DNA from: Typha latifolia
Lineage: Eukaryota > Streptophyta > Magnoliopsida > Poales > Typhaceae
Direction of reading: 5' to 3'
NCBI GenBank assembly: GCA_019914945.1
Contig: CM034101.1
Span: 13,713,188-13,777,187, forward strand
DNA: 64,000 nt
Positions within the stretch are counted from its first letter, which is position 1. Each line of letters starts with the position of its first letter. Positions 13,640-25,010 of this stretch are shown here, in pieces. The notes beneath the pieces were generated by a model that saw only the letters and a program-made list of their open reading frames with translations, did not search any database and was not told the DNA's origin. Made by a program: the position numbers and the translations under genes.

Positions 13640-13940
13640 TCTATCTGTAATGTACATCCTAATCTTTTTATATATATATTAACCTCTAAATTATAGAAAA
13701 TCTCTCACCCGTGGGAGATGTTAGCAAAAAAAAATTAAATAATTATTTTACCTCTATTTTTCTGTTTTTTTTAAATTTAAAATAAAGATAAAATGATCCC
13801 TAGACGGCTTAACGTTGACTATGTGGTACTCATATTATTTTTTAATAAAAAAGTCTAAAGATAACTAATGGAAGGGTGCTTCGAAGGTTTTCCATAATTA
13901 ATGTATTATAAAAAACATAGGAGATCTATGTAAAAATATA
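13640..13940. repeat. AT-rich dispersed repeat family, copy 1
   Basis: The order of short blocks matches 27300-27620: TTTTTAT, then ATATTAACCT, AAATTATGAAAAATCTCTCA/AAATTATAGAAAATCTCTCA, then TTTAAAATAA.A.TAAAAT, a CCCT(A/G)G block, then TTTAATGGAAG/CTAATGGAAG. A third, weaker relative may lie near 38900-39040. It is non-coding and its termini were not resolved. Confidence 0.5.
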
Positions 13941-13969
13941 CAATATGAGATTTACGCTAACCTTGGCGC

Positions 13970-15010
13970 TGCCATTGCTGACCATATCTATTCCATTCGA
14001 TTTCCTCAGTTCTCCAGGAAAGATGAGAGTCTGTATACCTGGCCTTATGGGCAAGCTCGCTACTGTTTCGATTACTCAATAATAGGTCTAATTGGGTTGG
14101 CTCGCAAGTTATATGGGGCTTGTTGTTAGCTCCTAAAATTGAAATGTTCATGTGGAAGGTTTGATAGTGAAGGCTCCCTTGTAGTACCTTTCTCTGCAAC
14201 CTCACCCTGGCCTATGATAGGCGATGAAACGCCATTTAAATTTCACTTCCAGGCATGTTCAAGGTTGTAACTGAGGCAACTGGCTGGTTGAGGTTGAGGG
14301 TGCCAATCTGGATAAAGAAGATGTCATTAGCCTTTGCTTGTTTTATTGCTCATAGCTTGTCGCAGATATGAAAGGCTTATAACAAATAAGTCTTTTAGGC
14401 AAGCAAATCTCCATGATCAAATTGTCTCTCGCACCCTTACTTTGTCATTGGAAACTATGGCAAATCTTCATACGTCTGGCTCCGCTCCAATGCCGACTTC
14501 GTTCTATAGCAACTTGGATCAAGCCCACTAAGCTGCTCACCAAAATTTATTGTGATGATTCATTTTCTAAATCTAACTCCTGCGTCAGGTTGGGATTCAG
14601 TGCTCGCGATCACATTATAAGGCTCATTTCTTGGGGAGCTTCTCCTGCCAGGTGTGAGCACCTCTTCCAAGTGGAAGTTGAGGCTGTTCGATAGGCACTC
14701 TTGTTTGCACTTGCTCGTGACCTCAAGAACTTGGTAGTCAAATCTAACTCGATTACTTTAATTCAAACTCAAAACCACACAATTGTTGTATTGTGGAAGT
14801 CCAAGCCAATATTTGATGATATTTTCTTTGTCCATTCCAAGTGGAAATTGAGGTTGTTCAATAAGCGCTCCTGTTTGTACTTGCTCATAGCTTTAAAATT
14901 TTGGTGGTCAAATCTAACTGACTGCTTTAATTCAAATCCTTAACCACACCATTGTTGTTTTGTGGAAGTCCAACCCAATTTTTGATGATATTTTCTTTCT
15001 CCATTCTTAT
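13970..15010 (+). pseudogene. Degenerate LINE 3' part: zinc-binding RT and RNase H-like remnants
   Basis: Read across several frames and stops, the plus strand gives a zf-RVT-like stretch (WPYGQARY..., then 'APKIEMFMWKV') near 14000-14170. It is followed by an RNase H (RVT_3) type stretch: a D-D-S-F motif near 14552 and 'ALLFALARDLKNLVVKSNSITLIQTQ' in pieces near 14695-14772. This is the usual 3' order in plant LINE ORF2 of the RNase H-bearing type. Frameshifts and stops show it is dead. The RNase H end is itself duplicated in tandem with a period of about 170 bp (14665-14834 and 14835-15005), a local event after insertion. The 5' part of the LINE was not seen. Confidence 0.65.
14665..15005 (+). 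repeat. Tandem duplication, period about 170 bp
   Basis: TTCCAAGTGGAA(G/A)TTGAGG(C/T)TGTTC starts at 14665 and again at 14835. The similarity runs through the CTTGCTC, GGTGGTCAAATCTAACT/GGTAGTCAAATCTAACT, ATTGTTGT, TGTGGAAGTCCAA and TTTGATGATATTTTCTTT blocks to about 15005. The duplicated unit is the RNase H end of the LINE relic. Confidence 0.85.
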
Positions 15011-16401
15011 TTCAATGTTATTACTCAGCTTTTGGGAGCTTCTAAGCTTTAGCTATGACCATAATTAGAAATTCATAGAAAATAGTACCAAGCATCGAAT
15101 TATTAATGTCAAGCTTATTACTATAGCTCCCTGATTAAATTTTACCGATCTATGACAAAAATCATGAGTTCAATTCCTTATAAATGTTAAAATTAATATT
15201 TAATAATTTTTTATAAATTAAAGTTAGGTATTTAAATATTTCATTCCAAGAACTTAGCCATAACGTAGATATGAGTGCACTACTAGTGGTAGAAAGTCAT
15301 GGGTTCAAGCGACTCAAACTTTTTCACCAAAGAAATTAAAAATGAATGGTATATGTGTCTGCCTTGTGTCTGCTTATTTTAGACTATTTTGCTCGTAGTG
15401 AGAGGTTCAACTTATATATTTGAGAAGAGCATGTCCCTGTACCTAATTAAGGAGTAGCCTACGAACTCTCTCTACCAATAAAAGCAAAGATAGATCATTT
15501 TCATCAACTACTCTTTGGTGTGAATTTTACCAAATGCTTGTCTTATTTTAGACATCAATGGCCGGCGATTAATAAACATTGTGAGACATATAGTATACAT
15601 GCATATCTGGAGTCTTATCTTCTTTCATAATTAATATTTAAAAGTATCAATATGCACTTAGTATGGCATCATAATTCCGAAGCAATAATTCTTCACATCG
15701 ATATCACTGGACACCAAATCCCCCTTCTTCGTCCATTGATATCTACACTGTCTTTCTCCTTTCTTTACCCTTTTTTTCCCTTCCGTTGAATAATCTCCAT
15801 CATTTTAGAATTACTTGTCATTTAGCACAACACTGTGCTGTTAGTATCACTTAAACTACACTATGATAAGAAGAGGATAATCATTACGATTTTATTCACA
15901 TCGCTTTAGATGCCAATGCATCTACGGTAACTTAGATGGCCATTTATTAGAAGAGCATCTTTACCGTGTTTTGGATGTGCTGGAATTCTGATGCAGCGTT
16001 GGCAAAATCATACGTAATACATATAAAAATCAGTAGTACTGACATACACTTTCATGTTTTTATCACTGTCACATTAAATGCCAATACTTATATATAATAA
16101 TTGACTATGGATAAGTTGTAGGGTATTGTATATATGTACACGAAGAATTATTTTATATCACCTAATATAATTTTGCTGATCTTAATGCACGGAATCTCAT
16201 CCATCGTGTTCATCTTCAAATTTATCAAATAATTCACCACCCAAATTTAATACCAAACACTGATTACATATGTAAAGAAATAGAAAATTATATTTTAAAA
16301 TTATATTTATCTATTAATTAAATAAACTAGAAAAAAAATACTTCTCACTCTCTTCGTACGTAATACTGATTGGTTAACCATATTACACTCCTGTTCTCAT
16401 T

Positions 16402-16479
16402 CTTTTCAGACACTGTACAGAGAGAAGAATTATACCATAATGCTTTTCAGACACTGTAGAGAGAGAACAATTATACCAC
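16402..16479. repeat. 41-bp tandem duplication
   Basis: CTTTTCAGACACTGTA(CA)GAGAGA begins at 16402 and again at 16443. The two units differ by a few bases and a 2-bp indel. No coding sense. Confidence 0.85.
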
Positions 16480-18411
16480 CTTAACACAGTTTGCTCATCC
16501 TAATTTACGCATGGAATCTAATGCTAATGTAGGCTAAACAAATAGATTAATACTCCAGCAGCAGTCCCATCGATCTCGTAGCCTTCACCATCAATTAATA
16601 CTCCAAGCGAGTGGACCACCAAGGTGACAAGGTGAGTGCTACGTATCATCCTGAATCATCAATTGCTTGTGATCGATGTTTCTGAGAGAAATGATTGGTC
16701 CAAGTTGATGAGGGGAAACAGCTGACAGTGTGGCATCAACACAAACACACACAGAAAGAGGGAGAGATGCCAGGTGTGGATTCTAGATCTCCATTATTTC
16801 GGAACTAACACAACTCACACTACTAGACGAAGCTTTAAATGTAGATAGATCATCCATGTTTGAAGGGAGGTAAATCAATTGCTGGAAGAAAGGGAGTATG
16901 GAGTCGTCACTCTTTATACAAAGGCCTAAACAAGACTCTCTACTAGTTATCTCTCCATTTGGAGAAACCCCCTGATACGTACATGCCAATCATGGAGTTC
17001 AATAATTGCATATATATAAATATATGTAATTTGCATCTTATTTCCCTTTCAGGATTGCAGCAAGCAGTACCAAATATGAACATAAGAGCCTTTGACCAAA
17101 CTAGCCTTCCTCCAAACCTTGTATACCGAATTAGATTCTACATCAAGCTTAATACCAAAAATTGTTTAGTTTTACCATATCAGCGTCCATATAAATAAAA
17201 TAATGAACTGATTAGCGTTTTAATTAGAAGATAAAATATATGACGAGCCTAAGCCTAACGTTTTAACTTATAGGTTAAGTCCCTGATTTTATCAGTTTTT
17301 TTAATATGACAAGACAATAAATCTAAAAATACTAGAGTATGAACTCAATATACTGGACTTAAGTATCAAATAAAATATTACTATGTTTATTCCTGAAAGA
17401 AAAGGATGCTAAAATATTTTAATATTTTATTTGATAGAAAGCTTCTAAACTTCTCAATAGTTCATCTTTGTAAGTAAAACATTGATGAGTTCAGTATTTT
17501 ACTGTCAAGTTAATGATATGAATGTTGAGCTGATAAAAATAGATTTATTTTAATATTAAATATAAAAATACAATATAAGTAAATAGAATTTAGAAGAGGT
17601 CTAGTTTGGTCTCAAAAACTCCAGTACATATGAATCCCGCTCATCTCATGAGCATCGAAATTAGTCGAATGAAAAATAAACTCAGAACAATTAATTAGGG
17701 TAACTTCGTTCAATGTCTAGAGTGGAGAACAATCTTGGTAATCTCTGAATGTGCATGCCATGAAGCTCTAATGTGAAGCTCGAGCTCTATGATCCTAATG
17801 ACATTTGTACGTATTTGTCTCAGTCATGGTGACATTTAGAATATCGGTTCACACGGTGGAGTTTTCGATTATATTAAATCCGTACATCAGATAATGTATC
17901 TAGGTAGGTGAGATATAAATTTATTTATAAGACTAAGTGTCTTCTAATCCACACATAAGATAACTTATACATGTATATAAAAATAGCTTTCTGGAGTCCG
18001 TGATGTTAAGCAATAGTGGGTACATCATATTATAATAATATGAGTTGGTATGTCCCACCATGAGGCGTCACTGCAAATAATTAATACATGTATGTATGTA
18101 ACGCGTGACACCCTTTTTCCTATCCAATTATTTCCTGTTTGCAAATTAATTACCATCATCATCCAACCTTCCTGTCGGACGGAACAACCTTAAATGACTC
18201 AAAAATTATCCGTCACTTTATCATCAAATACATATACAAATGTGGTGTTCTTTTCCTCATTTGGCCTCGGGGGATTTCTTGTAACACTGGGTAAGCATGA
18301 CACCTGGGATTGCCACCTCATGTGATAGGAATGATATGGATGAAGAATTTTGGATACTATGGACCACTTCCATTTCATGACGCAAATTAAATGTCAATAT
18401 TTAAGGACCTC

Positions 18412-18432
18412 TTATATATATATATATATATA
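18412..18432 (+). promoter_or_regulatory. Likely TATA region of the NAC gene
   Basis: A (TA)n run ending TATATAAGCACC lies about 130-150 bp upstream of the NAC start codon, the right distance for a core promoter with a 5' UTR of about 100 bp. The microsatellite nature means the exact TATA position could vary between alleles. Confidence 0.5.
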
Positions 18433-18564
18433 AGCACCCAAAGCTCCCTCTAAAGAATTTAGCTCTTGTTGATTCCCTACACTAAACAAAACTTAGCAGT
18501 TTTGGCTCAGACCTCCATTTGCTAGTCCACATTCATTTCTTTTCCATTTAGCCAAGTATATAGG

Positions 18565-19243
18565 ATGGGATTAAGGGACATAGAATCTACTCTCCCACCT
18601 GGGTTCAGGTTCTATCCCAGTGATGAGGAGCTAGTTTGCCACTATCTCTACAAGAAGGTGGTTGATGAGATGCTCTCCGAGGGAACAATGGTGGAAGTGG
18701 ATTTGCATGCTCGCGAACCATGGGAGCTTCCTGGTTAGTTCATTCATTCTTACTTAATTACTTTTAGAGTTCCCAGACTTCTTCTTCTTCTTCTTCTTCT
18801 TCGTCTTCTTCTTCTTCTTCTTCTTCTTCTTCTTCTATTTTAACTCTAATTGAAAAGAATTAGCTACCAATTCATGAGCTATTTGTTCCTTGCACTACAA
18901 GTATTCTTTTGCTTTCATGAAAATGACAACTCCTGTCTATTTAAACCAATAATTGTTGCTCCCAGACGTGGCTAAGTTCAATGCCAACGAATGGTACTTC
19001 TTCAGCTTCCGAGATCGCAAGTACGCGACCGGATCCCGCACGAACCGCGCAACCAAGTCCGGGTACTGGAAGTCCACCGGCAAAGATCGAGCGGTCTGCG
19101 ATCCGACGACGCGTGCGGTCGTCGGGATGAGGAAGACATTGGTGTTCTACTGCGGTAGAGCTCCCAACGGAACGAAGACTGGTTGGGTCATGCATGAGTT
19201 CAGACTTGAGAACCCACACTCACCCCCTAAGGTATATATACGT

Positions 19244-19310
<67 letters not shown>

Positions 19311-19800
19311 TAATTAGATATTGCTAGCTAACCTAGCTGAAGAAGTACAGTACCCCAAGTTTATCCAATTCATGAGATTGCCTTTTTTTTTCTTATGGCA
19401 GGAGGACTGGGTGCTGTGTAGAGTATTCCACAAGAGGAAAGGGGAGCCAGAGATGAACGAGACTATCAACATGGGCTCCACTTCTCCAAGGTTGGGCTCA
19501 CCACCTCCCATGGTGGACCAGCCCATGTCAGATGGGTGGTGTGACTCCAGCACTCTACCACAGCAGGAGAATAGCTCGAGCCACTTGCTAAATACGGCAG
19601 TGATGCAATGCAACTTCCTTGAATTCCCACAGGATGTGAGCATGCTGGGGTTAAGCTCAATGGGGAGTACTGGGGGTGATCAGTATGGGTGTTGGTTTGA
19701 TCTGGGTCTGGAAGGGCAACATGAGATGGGGGATATGGGGATGCATGCAAACTTTGGAGGCATTAGGTTGCAAGGTGGAAAGGATAAGTTCTATTTCTAG
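18565..19800 (+). CDS. NAC-domain transcription factor (NAC21/22-type)
   Basis: Exons 18565-18733, 18966-19231, 19402-19800, all GT-AG with closed phases; 277 aa. The NAC DNA-binding domain spans about residues 10-162 with all five subdomains visible: [104 protein letters not shown]. Intron positions are those typical of the family. The C-terminal half is Ser/Gln/Gly/Met-rich and probably the activation region. It ends in GGKDKFYF. Similarity is greatest to the NAC1/NAC21-22 branch, linked to auxin and organ development. I did not find a miR164 target site in the coding part. Intron 1 carries a (CTT)n tract, intron 2 a (TA)n tract and the 3' UTR another (TA)n tract. Confidence 0.95.
18778..18836. 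repeat. (CTT)n microsatellite in NAC intron 1
   Basis: About 19 CTT/TTC units with one CGT interruption, inside the 232-bp first intron of the NAC gene. Confidence 0.95.
19252..19307. repeat. (TA)n microsatellite in NAC intron 2
   Basis: About 28 uninterrupted TA units start 20 bp after the splice donor of the second NAC intron. Confidence 0.95.
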
Positions 19801-19822
19801 TGGGTTTCTTAGTTGCAAGTGG

Positions 19823-19848
19823 ATATATATATATATATATATATATAT
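19823..19848. repeat. (AT)n microsatellite in the NAC 3' flank
   Basis: About 13 AT units beginning 23 bp after the NAC stop codon, so probably within the 3' UTR. Confidence 0.9.
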
Positions 19849-19849
19849 T

Positions 19850-22800
19850 TGCTCAAAAAAAAAGAGAGAGGAGGACATGTGGATGTGTTTGGATTTATGA
19901 GAGTACTGATTGAGCTTGGTCATGTTAGTAGATAGTGATCCTTTATTTAGGGCATTTGATACCATTTCAAGTAACACGTCTTACTTTATTTGAATAAAAA
20001 TTAAGTACATACTGCAAGAAGAGAGCGTATCCAATTGGTTGTCAATATACATCCTTTCTTGTGGTGATTTCTTTTGCGATTATTTTAGTTTTGCGATCCT
20101 TTTTAAATTCATTTGTTTGCTGATTGAGGAACAAAATTAAGGAAATACTAAAATACCCTACTTTTCATATTATATTTTTTTTAACTTTTTATTATCATTC
20201 ACACTCTGGTAATTATTCATCATTCTACTGTACATTTTAGTTTTATTAACTTAAAAATGATTAACGAAATATAGAATATCTTATTACTTTTAAATATAAA
20301 AAATAAAAAACCTAAGATGTCCCTAATTTGACTATAGAATACAGTTTTCTATTTATTATGTACTTTAATCTAAAACATTTATTTAAATTACTTATTAGAT
20401 TAATTATATTTAGAACTTTTTAACTATCACAATTTTTCTATATACCTCTCTGACCAAAATTATAACACAGACTCCTTAAATTATTAAAAATATCTCAAGC
20501 AGCTCTTTAATTATATTTTTTATTTATAAATTATCATGTATAAGTTACATAGATATCTATAGGACATATTTATTTTATATTTTTTAAAAAAAGAAAAAGA
20601 TAAAAGAGAGATATTTTAATCTTTTTATCTTATCGCACGAGGAAAAAGAAAATAGGAAGTTGTAATTATCCCTAACTTATTTTTGATAAAAAAAAAATTA
20701 ATATTTAATCTGACGGAAGGCATTTATGTATATAGACGTCATAAGAGGAGCTAGCCACGTGAGGCACAATTATGAGGTCCACGTGAACTACTGTGGGACC
20801 CGTGACCGACTTTATACCCCCCCGGTCGTCCGTACGATGTGCCGGACCTCTCCGGTCTCTCCAAGTGGAGGGAGGTGGGCCCAGCTGCGACAGTCACGCT
20901 GACACGAGGATTGGGAGCCACGTTGAAGGTGGGTGCCCACTCGGATACCAACTTCTTTTATTTTATTTTATTAATTTTTTATTCTTCTGGGTTCAGACAG
21001 GGTCCCACCTGATTGTATTTTCGGCATTATTATAGCCCTACCTTGTTTTACGAGGAGTAAAGATCCGAGATAGATGACAGTGTAATCGATATACAGGAAG
21101 ATAGAGAATTCAATCAGCTGCCATATAGTAGTTACAGGCTTGCCACTAGTTATATTTTCCATGGAGTTATAGCCATATATATTTTTATTCAGAGCACCGA
21201 TGTGAAATTAAGATGACTAGACAATAGACATCCCATACTTGGAGGAGAATTTGGCATTAGTTTCCAAGTATTTGCAGGAAATCAAGACAAAAAGTTAAAT
21301 ATTTGAGGGACTTCACTGGACCCCTTGATACCGTTGGAAACCTACTTGCCTGTACTGTTACCAGCCCCCAATGTTTCCAGGAAGTAACATAGACAAGAAG
21401 CAAGTATAGGAAACACCAAACAGGTCCAGTAAGGTGTTACCCTACCATACTTGTTCAAACTTGTTAATGACACAGGGTAAAGTTGGCAGTACTGGAGATT
21501 TGACCAAGGTAGTATGAAACTTAAAAACAAAACAAAAGATATACTCTCTTTTTTCCCTCAGCTGAATTACTCCTAAGTTCGTAATCTTGTGAAGATATGT
21601 GCTACTTGAAAAGAGAAACTACCAGAGCATACTGCACATCATAGCCACTAGGATAAAAAACCATTGAAAATTAAATGCTTGCAGTTTTGAATCTACCATG
21701 ATGAATGAAGTGATCTAAATTATAAAATAATGAAATCAGTTGGTCATGATGCTTCCAGTGAGCAGATATCAAACCAGTATCCAAAAGAAATTATAGCTGT
21801 CGCGTATGACTCTTTGTTCTGCCTTGCATCAAGAACAAAGTAAAATATGATGCTGCACTGAATGAAATACTTCTTAATGAGCTGCAAAACAGTAGCAGGT
21901 TCTTATCGTGCATGTAGTACTAATCTTGATTCATATGCGAAAAAAAAATTCTCTTTCATCCTCTTTTTACGAGAATCAAAGATGAAGTACTATTAAAAAA
22001 AAAAAAAAAACTCTTGTCCAAGACTAACAAGATATACCTTGCAATTGGGTATAGCTAACATGAACCAGCTGTTGTAAATTGATAATCTTAATTAGAGTAT
22101 GCATTTTCTTGATTGATAATCAAACCTTTAACTTCACAAGTAGTTTATTTTACACTACTTATATTCAAAATCCTTGATTTTCAGCTTTAGAAAGTTTCTA
22201 AGGATGACCTCTGTAAGCTGTTGATCTAAAAGGAAGCATCTCTTTACCTCTAGTTGGCGAATCTTAAGGCTTACATCGCAGACTTTATATTTTGTTGAAT
22301 CTGATTATACTTGTATGCACTCCCTGATCACCATAAACCTGAGCAAGCTCATTAGGATGAATGATGAAGATCATAATTTGATCCCCTTAACAAGGAGAAA
22401 ACTTAGGAGGAATTCAGCTCATATTGGTTGAAAGTTTATCAAGTTTACAGAATTAAAACCCTAAGTTGAGGATCATGTCTCTTTCCTAAACGAATATAGA
22501 AATCCAAGTGGGTCCAATGAATCTTGCTAAGCTGACTTGTGCATGTTTATGGCTTGTGATAAATTAACAAGTTTTGTGAAGAGAGTTTCATGATAGCTAA
22601 TTGGTTATCAATTTTTAAACAAGAAAAGGAAAAAAAGGTAACAACCTACGAGAAGACACTAATTAATTATAAAATCTATTCCTTCTATTAAGCCTAAATA
22701 CTACCTGATTTAAGTTGTCAAGCAAATTATTTGAATCTGAGCCTAAATTTTAAAGCAGAAGCAAATCAATTTATTAAATTTGCTAGGCAAAGTATTCTAT

Positions 22801-24040
22801 TCCAGACTATTAACAGAATGAAGGACGATACAACTGATATCACATTCGTAGACAAGAAATTGGATTGCATCAGGCAACAATAATACAGAAACTTCACTGG
22901 AATTAATAATTATTCATTACCTTCAAATGAAAACATATAGATATCACAATTGGAAGAGGTTTAATGTCAACATAATGAGGTGTGGAAGTTGTAGCTAGCT
23001 CTTGAGCGCAATTATTGGTAAATAACTATCGTAAATCCATCTCCTTTCCTTGTAAGAAGTTCCATGAGGAGTTAAGAGTCACATTACATGTGATAATATG
23101 CTTTCCCCAAGAAATGGGCTACTATTCAGAAGTAAATCAAGATTTTCTTAGAGTAATTTATGAGCCAAAGGTTTGCATTTATTCCTAGGTACTTCGGTGA
23201 TATTGCTAAGAGGGAAATTAATGATGATATAATCCATGCGCATATACACAAACCAAATCACAAACGTTAACGCATATGTATGTATGCATGTATATATGTA
23301 TATTTGTATACATATATATGAGTGTTATGTATGTAAACTAACCTACTGTTTAATTTGATTTAGAGTCTTGATACTCAATTAAGTTCCCGGAATTCTGTTT
23401 CGACATTAGGTATGAAACACTTATTAGTCCAACCTGAGAATGAGTTTCTTCTACTTGCAGTCTGCTATATTGCGATGTCCAACATTACTCAAAACTATAC
23501 TATGCATCAGTAATGATCTCTCTCGATCACTAATGGAAACACCCCATCAACCAAAACTAATGTTAGAGCAAACTTTAGCCTTCATTGATCCGAATAAAAT
23601 GACTAAAAAGTTAACTAGTGGATCCAGCTAGTCCTTTCTTGTTTCCAAAAGAAGCAATTCACAAAGCTAAAAGATAGCTGGTGATGAAGGACTATGGAAC
23701 TATTCGGCATCACTTAGGAGTTCAGGAACAGAAGCAAAATAATCCTTTGTAAGCTGACACAATGATCCCACACTGTCACACCTACAGCCCACCATTACTT
23801 TAATACCATAAAAAGAAATAAAAGAGAAAATAAATATATAAATATATGGCAATGAACATCATAATATTCCTCCCCTTACTAATAATAGAGACAAACTCCC
23901 AAACAGCTACATGCTATTACTAAGACTAACATTTATTTATAAAAGAGAGGGAGGGAGGAAAGCGTCTTAATTTCCTCGGAGGTTTCAATCATCACAGCAA
24001 CAGCAACAGTAGAAATATAAAATATGCTCAACTTGGGCTA
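19850..24040. other. Intergenic spacer
   Basis: No protein gene seen. The only distinct feature is the GC-rich island at 20740-20960. Poly(A/T) runs and short ORFs (for example near 21342 and 23440) show no domain or splice context. Confidence 0.6.
20740..20960. promoter_or_regulatory. GC-rich island with two G-boxes (possible promoter)
   Basis: A sharply bounded GC-rich block in AT-rich DNA contains GCCACGTGAGG near 20755, TCCACGTGAAC near 20779 and GCCACGTTGAA near 20918, plus a TTTATACCCCC box near 20811. CACGTG cores are bound by bZIP and bHLH factors, including the ABA-response type. It has no ORF I would call a gene. It could be the promoter of an unrecognised transcript or simply a transposon remnant. 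Confidence 0.3.
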
Positions 24041-24100
24041 ATTACCATCATCGAATGAGGAGAGAAGAGTTAACGCATATCTGGTGGTCTTGGAGTACCC

Positions 24101-24676
24101 TTAGCAAGCCGCGTTTGATGGTGGCGGCGGCTGGTGGTTGTCGGCGGCGGCGTCGTGCTTCTTGCGCTTCTTCTTGTCGTAGCTGATGCCGCGGGCCTTG
24201 GCCTGGTGCTCGCGGACCTCGCGGAGGTAGAGGCGGACGGCGCGGGCGCCGAAGGGGTTGCACTCGGGCTTGCCGCCGTGCTCCTCGTAAGCGGCCCGGA
24301 GGCGGCCGATGAGGGCGTCGAGGCTGCCCCAGGCCTGGCGGAGCGGGCACGGGCAGGGGGCGGGCGGGGACGGCTGCCCGAAGAAGGGGCAGGCTGGGAT
24401 GTGGACCTTCGTCTTCCCGAACTGGTCGAGGTACCGGAGGAACTCCAGCACGTGGGCGCCGCTGCAGCGGGACAGGCTCAGCGGCGGCCGGTGGTTCTGC
24501 AGGTACTGCCCAAACGTATTCCAGTCCCTCCGCTTCTGCGACTCGTACCGGCTCGGCGACGGCAACGACGACGACGTTGACGACGATGCGATGGCGGATG
24601 AACCTCCCACCGCTGGCGGTGAGCCGCCGCCGCTGGTGTCGGAGTGGGGGCTGTCTGGTGTCGGTACCAATTCCAT
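24101..24676 (-). CDS. ALOG-domain nuclear regulator (LSH/G1-like)
   Basis: Intronless, 191 aa. The ALOG domain spans about residues 43-167: [17 protein letters not shown], then [31 protein letters not shown], then a short zinc-ribbon insert with His92, Cys96, Cys108 and Cys110 ([16 protein letters not shown]), then the helical end [23 protein letters not shown]. It is followed by a KKKRKK nuclear localisation signal (168-173). ALOG proteins (Arabidopsis LSH, rice G1 and TAW1) act in boundaries, meristems and floret or inflorescence development. The start is ATG at 24676; the codon before it is GTG, so a start three bases upstream is not right. Flanking tails are Ser- and Pro-rich low complexity. 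Very high GC, typical of monocot single-exon genes. Which subclade it belongs to is uncertain. Confidence 0.95.
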   Translation of the reverse strand: MELVPTPDSPHSDTSGGGSPPAVGGSSAIASSSTSSSLPSPSRYESQKRRDWNTFGQYLQNHRPPLSLSRCSGAHVLEFLRYLDQFGKTKVHIPACPFFGQPSPPAPCPCPLRQAWGSLDALIGRLRAAYEEHGGKPECNPFGARAVRLYLREVREHQAKARGISYDKKKRKKHDAAADNHQPPPPSNAAC

Positions 24677-24971
24677 CACAAGCTATAAAAAAAAAAAAAG
24701 AAAGAAAGACCAAAAAAAAATATATGATTGCAGTGATCATGAGGGATAAGATCTACTTTGGAAGTCGGTGTTTATTTTTATTTTTTTTGCTTTTCTTTCT
24801 TGTTTCAGCAAAGGAGAGTATTCGAGGACTAGATCCAATAACTCGGTTAACAAATAGTCGGTATTAGACATGCATCTGGTGTTAAGTGCTCAGTGGCTGC
24901 TGCTGCTGCTGATCCCTTTGTCAGATTTGTGGAAGGATTAGTAGAAGTCTTGAGAAGCTATGGTGGTCCTA

Positions 24972-25010
24972 AGAGAGAGAGAGAGAGAGAGAAGAGAGAG
25001 AAATAGAGAG
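24972..25010. repeat. (GA)n tract upstream of the ALOG gene
   Basis: GAGA-rich run about 300 bp upstream of the ALOG start (CT-rich on the gene's strand). It may lie in its 5' leader or act as a GAGA element bound by BBR/BPC factors, which is inference. A (CTG)n run sits just downstream at 24897-24913. Confidence 0.8.

Larger units (their letters stand above)
12460..18400. other. Intergenic spacer with one LINE relic
   Basis: Apart from the reverse-transcriptase relic at about 13970-15010, the AT-rich repeat at 13640-13940 and a 41-bp tandem duplication at 16402-16479, I see no gene here. Short ORFs such as those near 16783 and 16959 have no domain, no coding bias and no splice context. Confidence 0.6.

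Noticed and set aside
19402..19800. miR164 target site in the NAC gene
   Set aside because: No stretch in exon 3 resembles the conserved miR164 site of NAC1/CUC genes, so this branch is probably not a target, at least within the coding part.
21342..21540. Possible microRNA hairpin near CTTGCCTGTACTGTTACC
   Set aside because: No well-paired arm was found nearby and no known plant miRNA sequence was recognised.
24134..24580. Long plus-strand open frames over the ALOG gene (148 and 146 codons) and a 230-codon minus frame
   Set aside because: They are shadows of a very GC-rich single exon. The ALOG domain is in the 24676-24101 frame, and the others are Ala/Gly/Arg-rich nonsense.
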